The translations under genes were made by a program, and so were the position numbers. A DNA stretch of 54,083 bases from Treponema sp. (GTDB lineage: Bacteria; Spirochaetota; Spirochaetia; Treponematales; Treponemataceae), in contig NZ_JAILGZ010000150.1 in NCBI RefSeq assembly GCF_024696245.1, positions 1 through 54,083 on the forward strand, given 5' to 3'. Positions 43,267 through 52,300 of the stretch are shown here, piece by piece. Numbering within the stretch: position 1 is the stretch's first letter; every line of letters begins with the position of its first letter. Below the pieces are notes generated by a model. That model was not told the DNA's origin, ran no database searches, and was given only the letters and a program-made list of their open reading frames with translations.

Positions 43267-43795
43267 GCCTCCATCTTTCACTGTCATCACCTTCAGAAAC
43301 TGAAGTTTTTTCCAGAGCCTTAAGATAATCCCTGTACATGGCAGCCTTTTCATAATCTTCCTTTTCCAAGGCAGCATTAAGTTTGTTCTGCAATGCTATT
43401 CTGTCCGTTAAAACAGAGTGAAAGCTTGCCAGTCGGGAAGGCATCTTTCCTGTGTAACTTCCTGTAACACCCCGACTTTCATAAAATTTTTTTATGTCAT
43501 CCTTAAAAATAGCATAGCACTCAGGACAACCGGCATTACCTGTCTTTTTTATACTGCCAAGACTTGTTCCGCACACAGGACACATTTTATTATCCTGAGC
43601 TGCAATTTTTTTAGAAACAGAAGCAAGTTCCTTAAAAAGATTACCAATGGAAGAGGAAATTGAGGATGGATCAGATGTAATACCACGCTCCAGTGCACAT
43701 TCCATACAAATGTTCACCTTGCGCTTCTGACCATTTACAGTGGTCTGCTCCAGAAAAATTACTGCTTCTCTCTCGTGACAAAAATCGCAAATCAT
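43250..43795 (-). CDS. mcsA: McsA, zinc-finger activator of the McsB/ClpC system
   Basis: A 181-residue protein with the McsA layout. The N-terminal zinc module starts MICDFCHEREAV, with Cys3 and Cys6 and then 'NICMECALERG'. A second pair of CxxC motifs follows (CPVCG and CPEC, about residues 73–94). A C-terminal UVR motif ('LEKEDYEKAAMYRDYLKAL', about 140–165) is like that used to bind ClpC. In firmicutes McsA activates McsB and helps load ClpC. All four CxxC motifs are intact here, unlike the catalytic sites of its partner. A weak minus-strand TAAAAT and GAGG lie just before ATG 43795. I see no CtsR-type operator, and no ctsR gene lies nearby. Confidence 0.9.
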   Translation of the reverse strand: MICDFCHEREAVIFLEQTTVNGQKRKVNICMECALERGITSDPSSISSSIGNLFKELASVSKKIAAQDNKMCPVCGTSLGSIKKTGNAGCPECYAIFKDDIKKFYESRGVTGSYTGKMPSRLASFHSVLTDRIALQNKLNAALEKEDYEKAAMYRDYLKALEKTSVSEGDDSERWRHEGED

Positions 43796-43833
43796 ATTAA
43801 ATCCTCATTTAAATGATTCTATTTTATCATATA

Positions 43834-45159
43834 TCAGTTTTTACGCAAAGTATCCATTGGTTTTTCTTTTGCGGCCTTAAGGGCAGGTAAAAGTGAAACT
43901 AAAAGTGAAAGAATAAGGGTAAAGAAAACAATAAATATAAGTTCTCCTCCGGGAATCTCTATTTCTATTTTCTGAATATAATAAGAAGGGTCCAGCAGAT
44001 GAAAATCAGAAGAAGAACCCAGCCCTGTAAAGAAATTAACGATTCTTTCTATAAAAGTAATTATATAATTAATATTAACGGCAGCAAATAATCCTGCAGG
44101 AAGTCCTATAAGTACACCCCCAAGACCACAGCCCAGTCCTGTAATTATAAAAGCCAGGGCTATTCCATAAGGAGATGCCCCTGTACTTTTAAGGATTGCT
44201 ATTTCCCGGCTCCTTTCCATTACAATCATTACTAAAGCTGAACTTATGTTAATGCTTGCCACCAGAACAATAAGAAGCATTATAAGAAGAAGCATAAGCT
44301 TTGTAGAAGAAAAGTTTTCTGTCTGGGAAGCATTTAATTCCTTCCAGGTATAAAGCTTTGCAAAATCAAAGTATGCATTTTCCTTATCAGATTGGAGCCA
44401 GGCATTTACATTCTGGTAAACCCGGTTTAACTCAGGAGAAAAAGGATCTTCCGTAGAAAGATTAATACAGTATTCCCTTCCCGATAAAGACAGGGCAGAA
44501 AAAGAATCAGAAATAGAAATAAAAATCCAGAGCTGGTCCAGTTCCTGATAACCTGAAGAAATAATTCCTTTAACCTTAAAAACAGAGGCTTTTGGAGACA
44601 TTTTTCCTGTACTTGAATTAATGGTTATTATAGTAAGGCTGTCCCCGGTTTTTAAAGAAAGCCTTTCTGCCATTTTATTACTTACAAGAGCACTTCTACC
44701 TTCTGACAAATCACAGCTTCCTTCTACTAAGTCAAAAAGGGAAGAAAAATATTTGTTTTTAGAAAAAAGATCACTCTCTACCCCTCTTACCATAGCTCCT
44801 GTTCTTATACCACCTTTAGAAGCAAGGGCCTGACTTCTTACTTCCGGCACAGCATCCTTTACACCATCAATTTTTTTTACGGAAGAAGCTGTCATAAGAA
44901 AATCACTTTCTCCGGAAACATGTCGGGACATGGAATCATAAGTAATCTGAAGATCTCCTGTTGCAAGATGAATCATACGGCTTGTCATTCCCTGAATCAT
45001 ACTCTGGCTTATTACCAGAACTGCAATAAGGGGAACAAGACTTATTCCAATACAAAGCATGGCTCCCTTTAAACTTTTACGTCCAAGGAGATCCCTGCCA
45101 TCTCTTGACCGGGGAAAAAGTATTCTTGATGCATAAAAAAAACTTGCTGCTGCTTTCAT
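43834..45159 (-). CDS. lolE: Lipoprotein-releasing ABC transporter permease (LolE/LolC family)
   Basis: A 441-residue inner-membrane permease with one helix near residue 33–55, a large periplasmic domain (about 60–280), and three helices near 287–310, 330–360 and 405–430. The cytoplasmic turn 'MVIMERSREIAILKSTGASP' after the second helix is diagnostic of the LolC/E (MacB-like) group. The complex extracts outer-membrane lipoproteins from the inner membrane. It is the third gene of lolC-lolD-lolE, and its ATG overlaps the lolD stop by one base (TGATG). C or E designation is by position only. Confidence 0.9.
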   Translation of the reverse strand: MKAAASFFYASRILFPRSRDGRDLLGRKSLKGAMLCIGISLVPLIAVLVISQSMIQGMTSRMIHLATGDLQITYDSMSRHVSGESDFLMTASSVKKIDGVKDAVPEVRSQALASKGGIRTGAMVRGVESDLFSKNKYFSSLFDLVEGSCDLSEGRSALVSNKMAERLSLKTGDSLTIITINSSTGKMSPKASVFKVKGIISSGYQELDQLWIFISISDSFSALSLSGREYCINLSTEDPFSPELNRVYQNVNAWLQSDKENAYFDFAKLYTWKELNASQTENFSSTKLMLLLIMLLIVLVASINISSALVMIVMERSREIAILKSTGASPYGIALAFIITGLGCGLGGVLIGLPAGLFAAVNINYIITFIERIVNFFTGLGSSSDFHLLDPSYYIQKIEIEIPGGELIFIVFFTLILSLLVSLLPALKAAKEKPMDTLRKN

Positions 45160-45842
45160 CAGTTTTCCTTTACAAGTTTTCTGTTTTCAAGAAAGTAAGT
45201 AATGCTGCCTTTTTTAGCAAGCTTCATATCGTGAGTTACCATAAGAAGGCTTTTTTTATAGCGTTTTGTAATATTAAAAAGAAGGTCTCCGATTAAAAGG
45301 GCATTCTCAGGATCAAGGTTTCCTGTTGGCTCATCAGCAAGAACAATCTGAGGATCATTAATTAAAGAACGGGCAACAGCAACCCTCTGCCTTTCTCCAC
45401 CGGACAACTGACCTGGAAGATGAGAAGCCCTGTCAGCAAGTCCCACATCCTCAAGAAGAGCCCTGGCCTTTTCCATAGCACTTTTTTTAGGTACACCTGC
45501 CATATAAGCCGGAAGAAAAACATTTTCCAGTGCAGTAAAATCCTTAAGAAGATGATGAAACTGAAAAACCAGACCAAGAACCTTCTGTCTAAAGACAGTA
45601 AGTTCTTCTTCCTTAAGATTATTAAGGTTTTCCCCCTTCATTATTACACTTCCTGAATCAGGATGATCAAGAGCTGCAATAATATTAAGAAGAGTAGATT
45701 TTCCACTACCGCTTTTTCCGGCTATAACTACACTTTCTCCTTCATGAACCTGAAGATTAAGGTTTTCAAAAAGGAGAATATTTTCTACAGGAGTTACAAA
45801 TGATTTTTTTAAATCCTTTACATCAAGAATAAGATTACTCAT
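45159..45842 (-). CDS. lolD: Lipoprotein-releasing ABC transporter ATPase LolD
   Basis: A 227-residue ABC ATPase. Walker A is GKSGSGKST at 42–50, the Q-loop is in 'VFQFHHLLKDFTALENV', the signature is 'LSGGERQRVAVARSL', Walker B is 'IVLADEPTGNLDPEN' and the H-loop is in 'LMVTHDMKLA'. The 'FQFHHLL' segment is characteristic of LolD-type subunits. The gene lies between the two permeases, overlapping the upstream one by 8 bases and the downstream one by 1, so all three are co-translated. Confidence 0.95.
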   Translation of the reverse strand: MSNLILDVKDLKKSFVTPVENILLFENLNLQVHEGESVVIAGKSGSGKSTLLNIIAALDHPDSGSVIMKGENLNNLKEEELTVFRQKVLGLVFQFHHLLKDFTALENVFLPAYMAGVPKKSAMEKARALLEDVGLADRASHLPGQLSGGERQRVAVARSLINDPQIVLADEPTGNLDPENALLIGDLLFNITKRYKKSLLMVTHDMKLAKKGSITYFLENRKLVKEN

Positions 45843-47112
45843 CTCTGAGAACCTCCGTTACAGAAACTTTTAGAAGCTTTCTACCTGCAAGGAAAGAAGC
45901 TGCTACTGATGAAAAAACACCAAAGATAAAAATTAAAAATATTTCACCAAATTCCATACGTGGTGGAATACGGGCATAAACATTAAACATAGTATTTTCA
46001 GAAAGATACTCAAGGGAGGCTGGAGAAGAAAGCCAGGTAATAAAATATTCAAATAAATACTGAAGTCTGGACATTACCCTGAATACAAATGACATATTGG
46101 ATGTAATCACCAGTCCCAGGGCTAAACCGCTGACAGCTCCCTTAAAACCGGTAATAAATCCCTGAAGAAGAAAAATACTTTTTAACTCCCTCTGGTAAGC
46201 ACCAAAAACTTCAAGAAGGGCACACTCACTTTTTCTCTGATAAATAAGTTTTTTCATACCATTGTGAATGTTAATGGCTACCACTAAAAAAATTAGAAGA
46301 ACCATTAAGAGAAGAATATTTTTTTCCATACGAAGGGCACCAAAGAAACTTCTGTTAAAATCTGTCCATGGCAAAACCTCTGAATCAGGAAAAGCTTTTT
46401 TTATGGAAGGAATAAGGGAATTAACCTGAGAAATATCCTTAAGTTTAAGGCCGTAATTAAGCAGGGCTTTTTTACCAAAATTATTTTTACCTGCTTCAAG
46501 ATTAACAAAGGAATAAGCTGAATTAAGTTCCGGATAGCCGGAATAAAAAACTCCCCTGACAGTAAAAATACGGGACTGAGATAAAAGGCTTACATCACTG
46601 GAACCACTCATGGCTGCAATACAGATTTTGCTTCCTGTATTAACACCAAGAGCACGGGCAATGGAGTTTCCGATTACAATGGAATCAGGTGTATCAAGAT
46701 TAAAACTTCCGGAAATAATATTAAGTTCCTTCATAAAATTTTTATCTTTAAGGGCAGCGTCAATATCAATACTTCTGATCAGGGATGCACACTGCTGACC
46801 TGAATTAACGGCTAAAAGTCCCTGAGCATCATAAAAAGAAGTTACGTTTTTTATTCTATCGTCCTTACTGCACCAGGAAGAAAATTCACTCTCATCTGTA
46901 ATATTCCTTACATTAACATGGTAAGAAGAAACTTCAAGAATGGCATCTATAAAAGTCATCTGAAAGCCATTCATTACACTCATAATTACGACCAGGGCAA
47001 GTACACCAAAACATATACCTAAGGAAGCAAGTCTTGAAGTTCCCCTGGAATCAATTTTAGAAAAACGTCTGGAAATAAAATAAATCCACTTTAACTTTGA
47101 CGATAAATTCAC
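45835..47112 (-). CDS. lolC: Lipoprotein-releasing ABC transporter permease (LolC/LolE family)
   Basis: A 425-residue permease with the same fold as its partner but clearly divergent from it. The N-terminus 'FISRRFSKIDSRGTSRLASLGI' is typical of LolC/LolE, with the first helix at about 25–45. The periplasmic domain spans about 55–255, and three more helices follow (about 265–285, 315–340 and 385–410). The cytoplasmic turn is 'LIYQRKSECALLEVFGAYQRELKSIFLLQG' in short. It belongs to a heteromeric Lol complex with LolD and the second permease. The gene begins 4 bases after the stop of the upstream hypothetical gene. C or E designation is by position only. Confidence 0.88.
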   Translation of the reverse strand: MNLSSKLKWIYFISRRFSKIDSRGTSRLASLGICFGVLALVVIMSVMNGFQMTFIDAILEVSSYHVNVRNITDESEFSSWCSKDDRIKNVTSFYDAQGLLAVNSGQQCASLIRSIDIDAALKDKNFMKELNIISGSFNLDTPDSIVIGNSIARALGVNTGSKICIAAMSGSSDVSLLSQSRIFTVRGVFYSGYPELNSAYSFVNLEAGKNNFGKKALLNYGLKLKDISQVNSLIPSIKKAFPDSEVLPWTDFNRSFFGALRMEKNILLLMVLLIFLVVAINIHNGMKKLIYQRKSECALLEVFGAYQRELKSIFLLQGFITGFKGAVSGLALGLVITSNMSFVFRVMSRLQYLFEYFITWLSSPASLEYLSENTMFNVYARIPPRMEFGEIFLIFIFGVFSSVAASFLAGRKLLKVSVTEVLRDE

Positions 47113-47116
47113 TCTG

Positions 47117-48103
47117 CTACCTCTGAACTTCCTGATTATTATAGAAGACAGTTTCCTTTACCTTAATGCCATGTTCGTAAAGAACCTGCATTTTAAAATC
47201 ATCATCAAAATAATAAGTAATGATTTTTTTCTTATCATCAATATTCTTTTTTGAAACACGGAGAACATTGTTTTCGTAGAAATCTTCATCAGGGCTTTCG
47301 GCAAAATCCTTGTAGTCATAAAGATATCTCTGCTTAAACTTTACTTTTGATTTATTGCCGGATGTTATATATTCATTATATTTTTTTTCTTTAATACGGT
47401 TTTCTTCATCATAAATAAGAAACTGCTCAGACTGAATCAGCCTTCCCTTTTCTTCGTTCATAACCCATTTTTTTATTGAAGTGCACTTACCATTCTGGTT
47501 ATAAATATTTTCTGTATAGGTCTGACTTTCCTTATCACTTTCATAAGTTCTGTAAAGATTTTTTTCTTCACTGTCTGAATATTCAAAAATTATTGTTCTT
47601 ACAGGATCTGCTCCCAGCTGGCTTTTACTCTTCCAGAAAGTTTTTTCCCTTAAAAGATTATCATCTCCGTAAAGCCTTTGAATAATTTCATTACTGTTTA
47701 CGCTTACTAAAGCAGTCCCCTGAGGAAGTTTTAAAACAGAAAGCTTTTCTTCTCCATACTGAAAGTAAGAAAGGGTGTTGTCATTTTTTCTATAGAAAGC
47801 TTCAGGAATATTAACTTCTCCCCCTTCTATAGCCCCTTCGCTTTGAGGACCATAAGCCGGGTTTTCAAGAAGATCTGTCAGTTCCAGACCTGCTTCAGAT
47901 TCAAGAAGACCGGCATCCTCTACACTGTCATCAGAATAAAAAAGATTTTCCTGAGGAAGATATTCACCATAATCATAATAATGACGGAATGTTTTCTGGT
48001 ATTCAGCATAGCCGGAGCGTGAAAAATACCACTCCTGAGCTGCAGGTACCTGAGGATTCAAAAAATTTAAAATTGCACCTAAAGACCAGAAAATTATATC
48101 CAT
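47117..48103 (-). CDS. Hypothetical protein between ftsY and lolC
   Basis: A 328-residue protein without a family I can name. The N-terminus (about 1–22) is hydrophobic and may be an uncleaved anchor or a weak signal peptide. From about residue 120 it is built of short beta-strand pairs ending in Asp/Tyr turns ('FLIYDEENRIKEKKYNEY', 'QRYLYDYKDF', 'YFDDDFKMQVLYEHGIK'), resembling the repetitive hairpins of MORN- or YwqK-like proteins; the repeat is loose. Acidic residues dominate the segment at 55–95. It is 14 bases after ftsY and 4 before lolC, so it is co-transcribed with lipoprotein and targeting genes, which makes an envelope role plausible. Confidence 0.7.
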   Translation of the reverse strand: MDIIFWSLGAILNFLNPQVPAAQEWYFSRSGYAEYQKTFRHYYDYGEYLPQENLFYSDDSVEDAGLLESEAGLELTDLLENPAYGPQSEGAIEGGEVNIPEAFYRKNDNTLSYFQYGEEKLSVLKLPQGTALVSVNSNEIIQRLYGDDNLLREKTFWKSKSQLGADPVRTIIFEYSDSEEKNLYRTYESDKESQTYTENIYNQNGKCTSIKKWVMNEEKGRLIQSEQFLIYDEENRIKEKKYNEYITSGNKSKVKFKQRYLYDYKDFAESPDEDFYENNVLRVSKKNIDDKKKIITYYFDDDFKMQVLYEHGIKVKETVFYNNQEVQR

Positions 48104-48117
48104 AAAAAATCCTGCTT

Positions 48118-48993
48118 TTATTTTGCACTCATAAATTCGTCAATATATTTTTCACAATCCATGGAAGCAATATTTTCGTATTTTTCTCCAGTGCAAACAA
48201 AAAGAACCGGAATACCAAGATCCTTTCCAATGGTAACAATTTCTCCACCTTTAGCAGTAGAGTCATATTTTGTAAGGACAAGGGCATCAAGACCTACAGC
48301 CTCATTAAATACCTCTGCCTGACGGACTGCATTCTGTCCTGTAGTTGCATCAATTACAAGAATCTTTTTATAACAGGCTTCATCTGCTTTTGAAGAAGCA
48401 ATTCTGTCAATTTTCTTAAGTTCGTTTACAAGATTTTCTTTATTATGAAGACGACCTGCTGTATCTGCAATTACAAGTCCCCCTCCGGCAGCACGAACAG
48501 ATTCACAGGCATCAAAAACTACAGCACCAGGATCACTTCCCATCTGATGTTTAACAACCCTTACACCAAGTTTTTCTCCATGCATGGCAATCTGATCTAC
48601 AGCAGCAGCCCTGAAAGTATCAGAAGCTGACAATACTACATTGATTCCCTTCTGGCTGTAAAACTTAGCCATCTTTGCAGCACTTGTAGTTTTTCCAACC
48701 CCGTTTACCCCAAGCAGCATATACACATTTACTTTTGAAGGATCAGGATTAAAGTCAGTTTTTTTAACGTAAGACAAAAGCATTTTTTTAAGCTGGGCAG
48801 CAACCTCTTCTTCTCCGGAAATCTTTTCTTCCCTGCAAACTTTTTCCAGGGCATCTACAATTTCTACAGCAGACTTTGCACCAAGATCACCTTCTATAAG
48901 GGCATCTGTAAGTTCTTCAAAAAAATCATCCCCGGCCCCCTTGTACAAACCAAAAAGAGATTTTAATTTCTGACCAAAAGTAAGTTTTGCCAT
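48118..48993 (-). CDS. ftsY: Signal recognition particle receptor FtsY
   Basis: GTPase that docks the SRP–ribosome complex at the membrane. The 291-residue protein consists almost only of the NG domain: an N-terminal helical bundle to about 85, then GVNGVGKTTSAAK (G1), 'SASDTFRAAAVDQI', 'IADTAGRLHNKENLV' (G3) and 'LTKYDSTAKGGEIVTI' (G4/closing loop). The acidic A domain of E. coli FtsY is absent, as in many small bacterial FtsY proteins. I choose ATG 48993, which has AGGA 9 bases upstream; ATG 49002 would sit one base from it. It is followed at 14 bases by the hypothetical gene before lolC. Confidence 0.95.
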   Translation of the reverse strand: MAKLTFGQKLKSLFGLYKGAGDDFFEELTDALIEGDLGAKSAVEIVDALEKVCREEKISGEEEVAAQLKKMLLSYVKKTDFNPDPSKVNVYMLLGVNGVGKTTSAAKMAKFYSQKGINVVLSASDTFRAAAVDQIAMHGEKLGVRVVKHQMGSDPGAVVFDACESVRAAGGGLVIADTAGRLHNKENLVNELKKIDRIASSKADEACYKKILVIDATTGQNAVRQAEVFNEAVGLDALVLTKYDSTAKGGEIVTIGKDLGIPVLFVCTGEKYENIASMDCEKYIDEFMSAK

Positions 48994-49010
48994 TTTTACC
49001 ATTCCTGTAT

Positions 49011-50738
49011 TTAATTATTTATATCTGTATCTGAAGAAGACTTAACGGAAGTATCTTCTTCAGGATTATTTTTTACGGACAACTTTTCTTCTATCATTGA
49101 ATTCAGACTGGCCTTATACCAGTCCTCTGCTTTAAGAATATCCCTTTCTTTTGCAGGAACTGCATAAACCGGAAGGGCCTTATTTGCAGTCCTTAAATAT
49201 CTTACCAGTTCAAAGGCAAATAAACATGCACAGCCTATTGTAACCCCAGTACTTATAGTCTGATATGTATTCCACTTATTAATCTCATCCACATTGGTAT
49301 AAGTACCAGCATTATAACCGTTAACCATATTCTGATAACGGCCCTGAGAATACAAAGTAAAAGGCAGTGAAAGCACAAGAAGGGAATAGGAACGGTACAT
49401 CCATATTCTTCTTTTTTCTATCTGGGCTGCCACATCTGTAGATTTTCCCTTTACCATTATATCAGACATGGACTCTGAAAGATTTTCCGGAATGTAATAA
49501 AAATAATAGGAAGAATCACTGTCAGAAACAACCTGACCAATAACAGCATTGCCGTTAACCGTAACAGGAACAGAAAGCATGTCATCTGCTATTTTACCGC
49601 TTAACTTTCCATCTGCATAAACAGTAGAAAGAACAGGATACCTGAGATAAAGAAGAACCTGCCCCTTATTTTCTTTTTCCATGGGAACTTCAACAGTAAA
49701 TTTTCTGTCACCTTCAAAATTGTAGGTTATGGATTTTGTCATATAATTTTTTGCAGAAAATTCCAGTGTATGAATTCCTGAATCAAAAATGAGTCTTGAA
49801 TAATTAGAGAATACAACTCCGTCAACAGTAACAACAGGAATAACTTCTTCTTCGGAAGAAATATTTACATTCACTTCTACAGGACGGCTGTTAAGGATTT
49901 TTGGAATCATATAGCGGGCAATGTTTGAAGCAATGGACATACAGTCGTTTAAGCTCCCTACTTCCGTTACAGTTCCTGCATTTTTTGCACCAGGATAAAT
50001 ATAAAGGGAAGCAGTTACAGAGGCGTAGTCACCATAGACTGTAATGCTTCCGCATATAAGGCCGTTAATCTTTTTTGATACAACTTCTTTTTCAAACTTA
50101 CGGCCTGTATAAGCATCCGCTGTAATTTCATCAGAAAAAGAAAGAAGTGAAGTACTGTCATTATTATAAAAAACAAGGGTTTCTGCGGAAGGATAATCAA
50201 CAAGATCTTCTTCTTCCTCTGAGTCAGAAAAAGGATTAAATGGAAAAAAAGAAAATCTTCCCTTAGACTCATCTTCTTCTGTATTTTCAGCACCGGCCTT
50301 TCTTTTTTCTACCTGAGCCTTTGCCTTTTCACAGTTACTGATATTTTCCTGAATCTGCTGCTGAATCTCTTCTATTTTTTCGTTTTCTGCAGCTATAAGC
50401 TTTTTTAATTTACGGGGATTATCTTCCGTTAAAACAAGTGAATCTCTTGTCTGAACTTCCTTGGACAGCTGAAGAAAAAGACTCTGCCTTTCCGTAAGAT
50501 ATTCATTAAGTTTACGGTCCAGCAGTTCTTCATCTGTTGTCATTCTGGCAGGACTGTCTGCTATACGTTCAAGAATAAGGGATGGAAGAATTGTTGCAGC
50601 TGATTCCTGGGCAGAAGAAACAGGAGTCTTTCTTGTAAAAGTAAATTTCGTTGCTGCAAGAGTCCAGTTATCACAAAAAGAAACTCCACCTGAAATGAGG
50701 AGAAAAAGAACTATACAGCAGCGAAAACTTTTCTTCAT
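49011..50738 (-). CDS. Exported hypothetical protein with PEGA-like region
   Basis: A 575-residue protein with a signal peptide (about 1–22, ending GVSFCDNW; a lipoprotein cysteine is not clear). An acidic coiled-coil-like segment spans about 65–150, then a cluster of Asp/Glu around 160–180. From about 285 to 400 two beta segments ('VVTVDGVVFSNYSRLIFDSGIHTLEFSAKNY' in part, and 'LSTVYADGKLSGKI') look like PEGA-type domains, which commonly occur in envelope proteins. Two hydrophobic segments lie near 450–470 and 500–520, so the C-terminus is membrane-associated. It sits 3 bases after prfB and 8 before ftsY. Not a family I can name. Confidence 0.72.
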   Translation of the reverse strand: MKKSFRCCIVLFLLISGGVSFCDNWTLAATKFTFTRKTPVSSAQESAATILPSLILERIADSPARMTTDEELLDRKLNEYLTERQSLFLQLSKEVQTRDSLVLTEDNPRKLKKLIAAENEKIEEIQQQIQENISNCEKAKAQVEKRKAGAENTEEDESKGRFSFFPFNPFSDSEEEEDLVDYPSAETLVFYNNDSTSLLSFSDEITADAYTGRKFEKEVVSKKINGLICGSITVYGDYASVTASLYIYPGAKNAGTVTEVGSLNDCMSIASNIARYMIPKILNSRPVEVNVNISSEEEVIPVVTVDGVVFSNYSRLIFDSGIHTLEFSAKNYMTKSITYNFEGDRKFTVEVPMEKENKGQVLLYLRYPVLSTVYADGKLSGKIADDMLSVPVTVNGNAVIGQVVSDSDSSYYFYYIPENLSESMSDIMVKGKSTDVAAQIEKRRIWMYRSYSLLVLSLPFTLYSQGRYQNMVNGYNAGTYTNVDEINKWNTYQTISTGVTIGCACLFAFELVRYLRTANKALPVYAVPAKERDILKAEDWYKASLNSMIEEKLSVKNNPEEDTSVKSSSDTDINN

Positions 50739-50741
50739 TAA

Positions 50742-51884
50742 TTAATCTTCACCAAGGTCATCATCATCATCAATACCGTCAGAAGCAACTCCCTTCCATT
50801 TGGCACTAAGATATGAATCAAGGAATCCGTCTATATCACCGTCCATAACACCCTGGATGTTACCAACAGAGTATTTTGTACGGTGATCCTTAACCATTGT
50901 ATAAGGCTGGAAAACATAAGAACGAATCTGACTTCCAAAAGAAATATCTTTCTTTTCTCCGGCAAACTTTGAATTCTCCTTTTCCTGCTGATCCTTATAA
51001 TATTCATAAAGTCTTGATCTAAGGATACTCATGGCTGTTGCACGATTCATAAGCTGACTGCGTTCACTGTCACAGGCAACAACTATACCGGTTGGAAGGT
51101 GAGTAAAGCGGACAGCAGATTCAGTTTTATTAACATGCTGACCACCCTTACCACCAGAGCGGTAAGTATCAACACGAAGATCCTTAGGATCAATATTTAC
51201 TTCTATAGAGTCATCAAGTACCGGGAATACATAAACAGAAGAAAAGGAAGTATGACGTCTTGCATTTGCATCAAAAGGAGAAATGCGGACAAGACGGTGA
51301 ACACCTGCCTCACCCTTTGTATAACCAAATACGTAAGGTCCTGAAATCTTCATATTAATTGATTTAAGACCTCCTTCGGCTTCTTCCTGAGAAAGCACTT
51401 CTACCTTATAGCCATGACGTTCAGCCCATCTCTGGTACATACGGGAAAGCATAAAGGTCCAGTCACAGGCCTCTGTTCCACCGGCACCTGCATGAACAGA
51501 AAGGAAGCAGTCATTTTTATCAACTTCATCTGAAAGAAGGTTAAGGATGCTCTGATGGTCATATTCAGCCTTAGCCTTTTCGTACATGGATTTAAGTTCG
51601 TCTTCTACTCCCTGATCCCCTTCTTCCATTCCAAGTTCGTAAAGGGTAAGAAGGTCATCTGCAGTTTTACGAAGTTCTTCCCAGGGTTCAACACGGCCCT
51701 TAAGCATTTTTATATCATTCATTACTTTTGTAGCCTTGTCGTTATCATCCCAGAAACCTTCAGCTGTAGTTAAAGCTTCTTTTTCTGCAATTTTTGCCCG
51801 TATTTCTTCCGGATTAAGACGTGACCATACATCTTCAATATCCTTTTTAAGCTGTTCTACGGGTTCTTTTAAATCTTCAAGCAT
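50742..51884 (-). CDS. prfB: Peptide chain release factor 2, no programmed frameshift
   Basis: Terminates translation at UGA and UAA. The 380-residue protein has the SPF tripeptide anticodon at 202–204, the GGQ motif at 247–249 in 'RSGGKGGQHVNKTESAVR', and 'HAGAGGTEACDW' in domain 2. The reading frame is continuous from ATG 51884 through the region where most bacteria have the in-frame UGA and +1 shift (near codon 25 of E. coli prfB). The autoregulatory frameshift is therefore absent. The C-terminus carries an Asp-rich tail (DDDDLGED). It is the first gene of the long minus-strand run. Confidence 0.96.
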   Translation of the reverse strand: MLEDLKEPVEQLKKDIEDVWSRLNPEEIRAKIAEKEALTTAEGFWDDNDKATKVMNDIKMLKGRVEPWEELRKTADDLLTLYELGMEEGDQGVEDELKSMYEKAKAEYDHQSILNLLSDEVDKNDCFLSVHAGAGGTEACDWTFMLSRMYQRWAERHGYKVEVLSQEEAEGGLKSINMKISGPYVFGYTKGEAGVHRLVRISPFDANARRHTSFSSVYVFPVLDDSIEVNIDPKDLRVDTYRSGGKGGQHVNKTESAVRFTHLPTGIVVACDSERSQLMNRATAMSILRSRLYEYYKDQQEKENSKFAGEKKDISFGSQIRSYVFQPYTMVKDHRTKYSVGNIQGVMDGDIDGFLDSYLSAKWKGVASDGIDDDDDLGED

Positions 51885-51950
51885 ATTACTATCCTAAAAA
51901 TAAATTTTTCTTAATTTAGATACATTGTTTTGAGAAAAATAATGAGGTAT

Positions 51951-52265
51951 TCAATATTTTGGGGCGCGGTCTGATGGAGAAGCAGGCCTGTCAGGAGCCT
52001 TAAACTGGGCTTTTTTCCATTTTTTCTGTTTAAGTTCAGTTATTACAAAAAGACCATTTACAGGAAACTGATACATGCGGATTTTATCATAATAATCAGT
52101 TACCCTGTCCACATCTTTTTTAAGGGAAGAAACAGTTTCTTCGTTAATGCTCATACATTCCCAGCAGGAACGCTGAATTTTTTTAAATCCATACATTGTA
52201 AGGATATTAACGAGAGACTTTGCACTGTCCATTCCACCTGGTTCCACTATTACAGAAACAAACAT
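51951..52265 (-). CDS. Cas2-like ferredoxin-fold protein, orphan and lacking the metal aspartate
   Basis: About 104 residues. The layout is Cas2/VapD-like: strand 1 'MFVSVIVEP', a helix ('DSAKSLVNILTMYGF'), strand 2 'KKIQRSCWECMSINE' (the usual 'xxIQxSVFEC' position), a helix ('TVSSLKKDVDRVTDYYD') and strand 3 'KIRMYQFPVNGLFVITEL'. In Cas2 strand 1 ends in an Asp that binds metal; here it is Val/Glu. There is no cas1, other cas gene or CRISPR array in the window. The frame opens at GTG 52319, but a promoter TTGACA-17-TATCCT lies inside that extension and would start transcription at ATG 52265, so I use that start; ATG 52271 is next best. It lies 66 bases upstream of prfB. The fold call is from pattern alone. 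Confidence 0.6.
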   Translation of the reverse strand: MFVSVIVEPGGMDSAKSLVNILTMYGFKKIQRSCWECMSINEETVSSLKKDVDRVTDYYDKIRMYQFPVNGLFVITELKQKKWKKAQFKAPDRPASPSDRAPKY

Positions 52266-52271
52266 AAACAT

Positions 52272-52300
52272 AGGATAATTAAAACTTCCATACTTGTCAA
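52272..52300 (-). promoter_or_regulatory. Predicted promoter of the Cas2-like gene
   Basis: TTGACA (52300–52295, exact -35 consensus), a 17-base spacer and TATCCT (52277–52272) on the minus strand. The ATG at 52265 begins 6 bases after the -10, so the transcript may be leaderless. The -35 overlaps that of the divergent gene. Confidence 0.45.

Noticed and set aside
43796-43833. CtsR-type operator before mcsA
   Set aside because: No GTCAAA direct repeats are present, and no ctsR gene precedes mcsA; the upstream gene is lolE.
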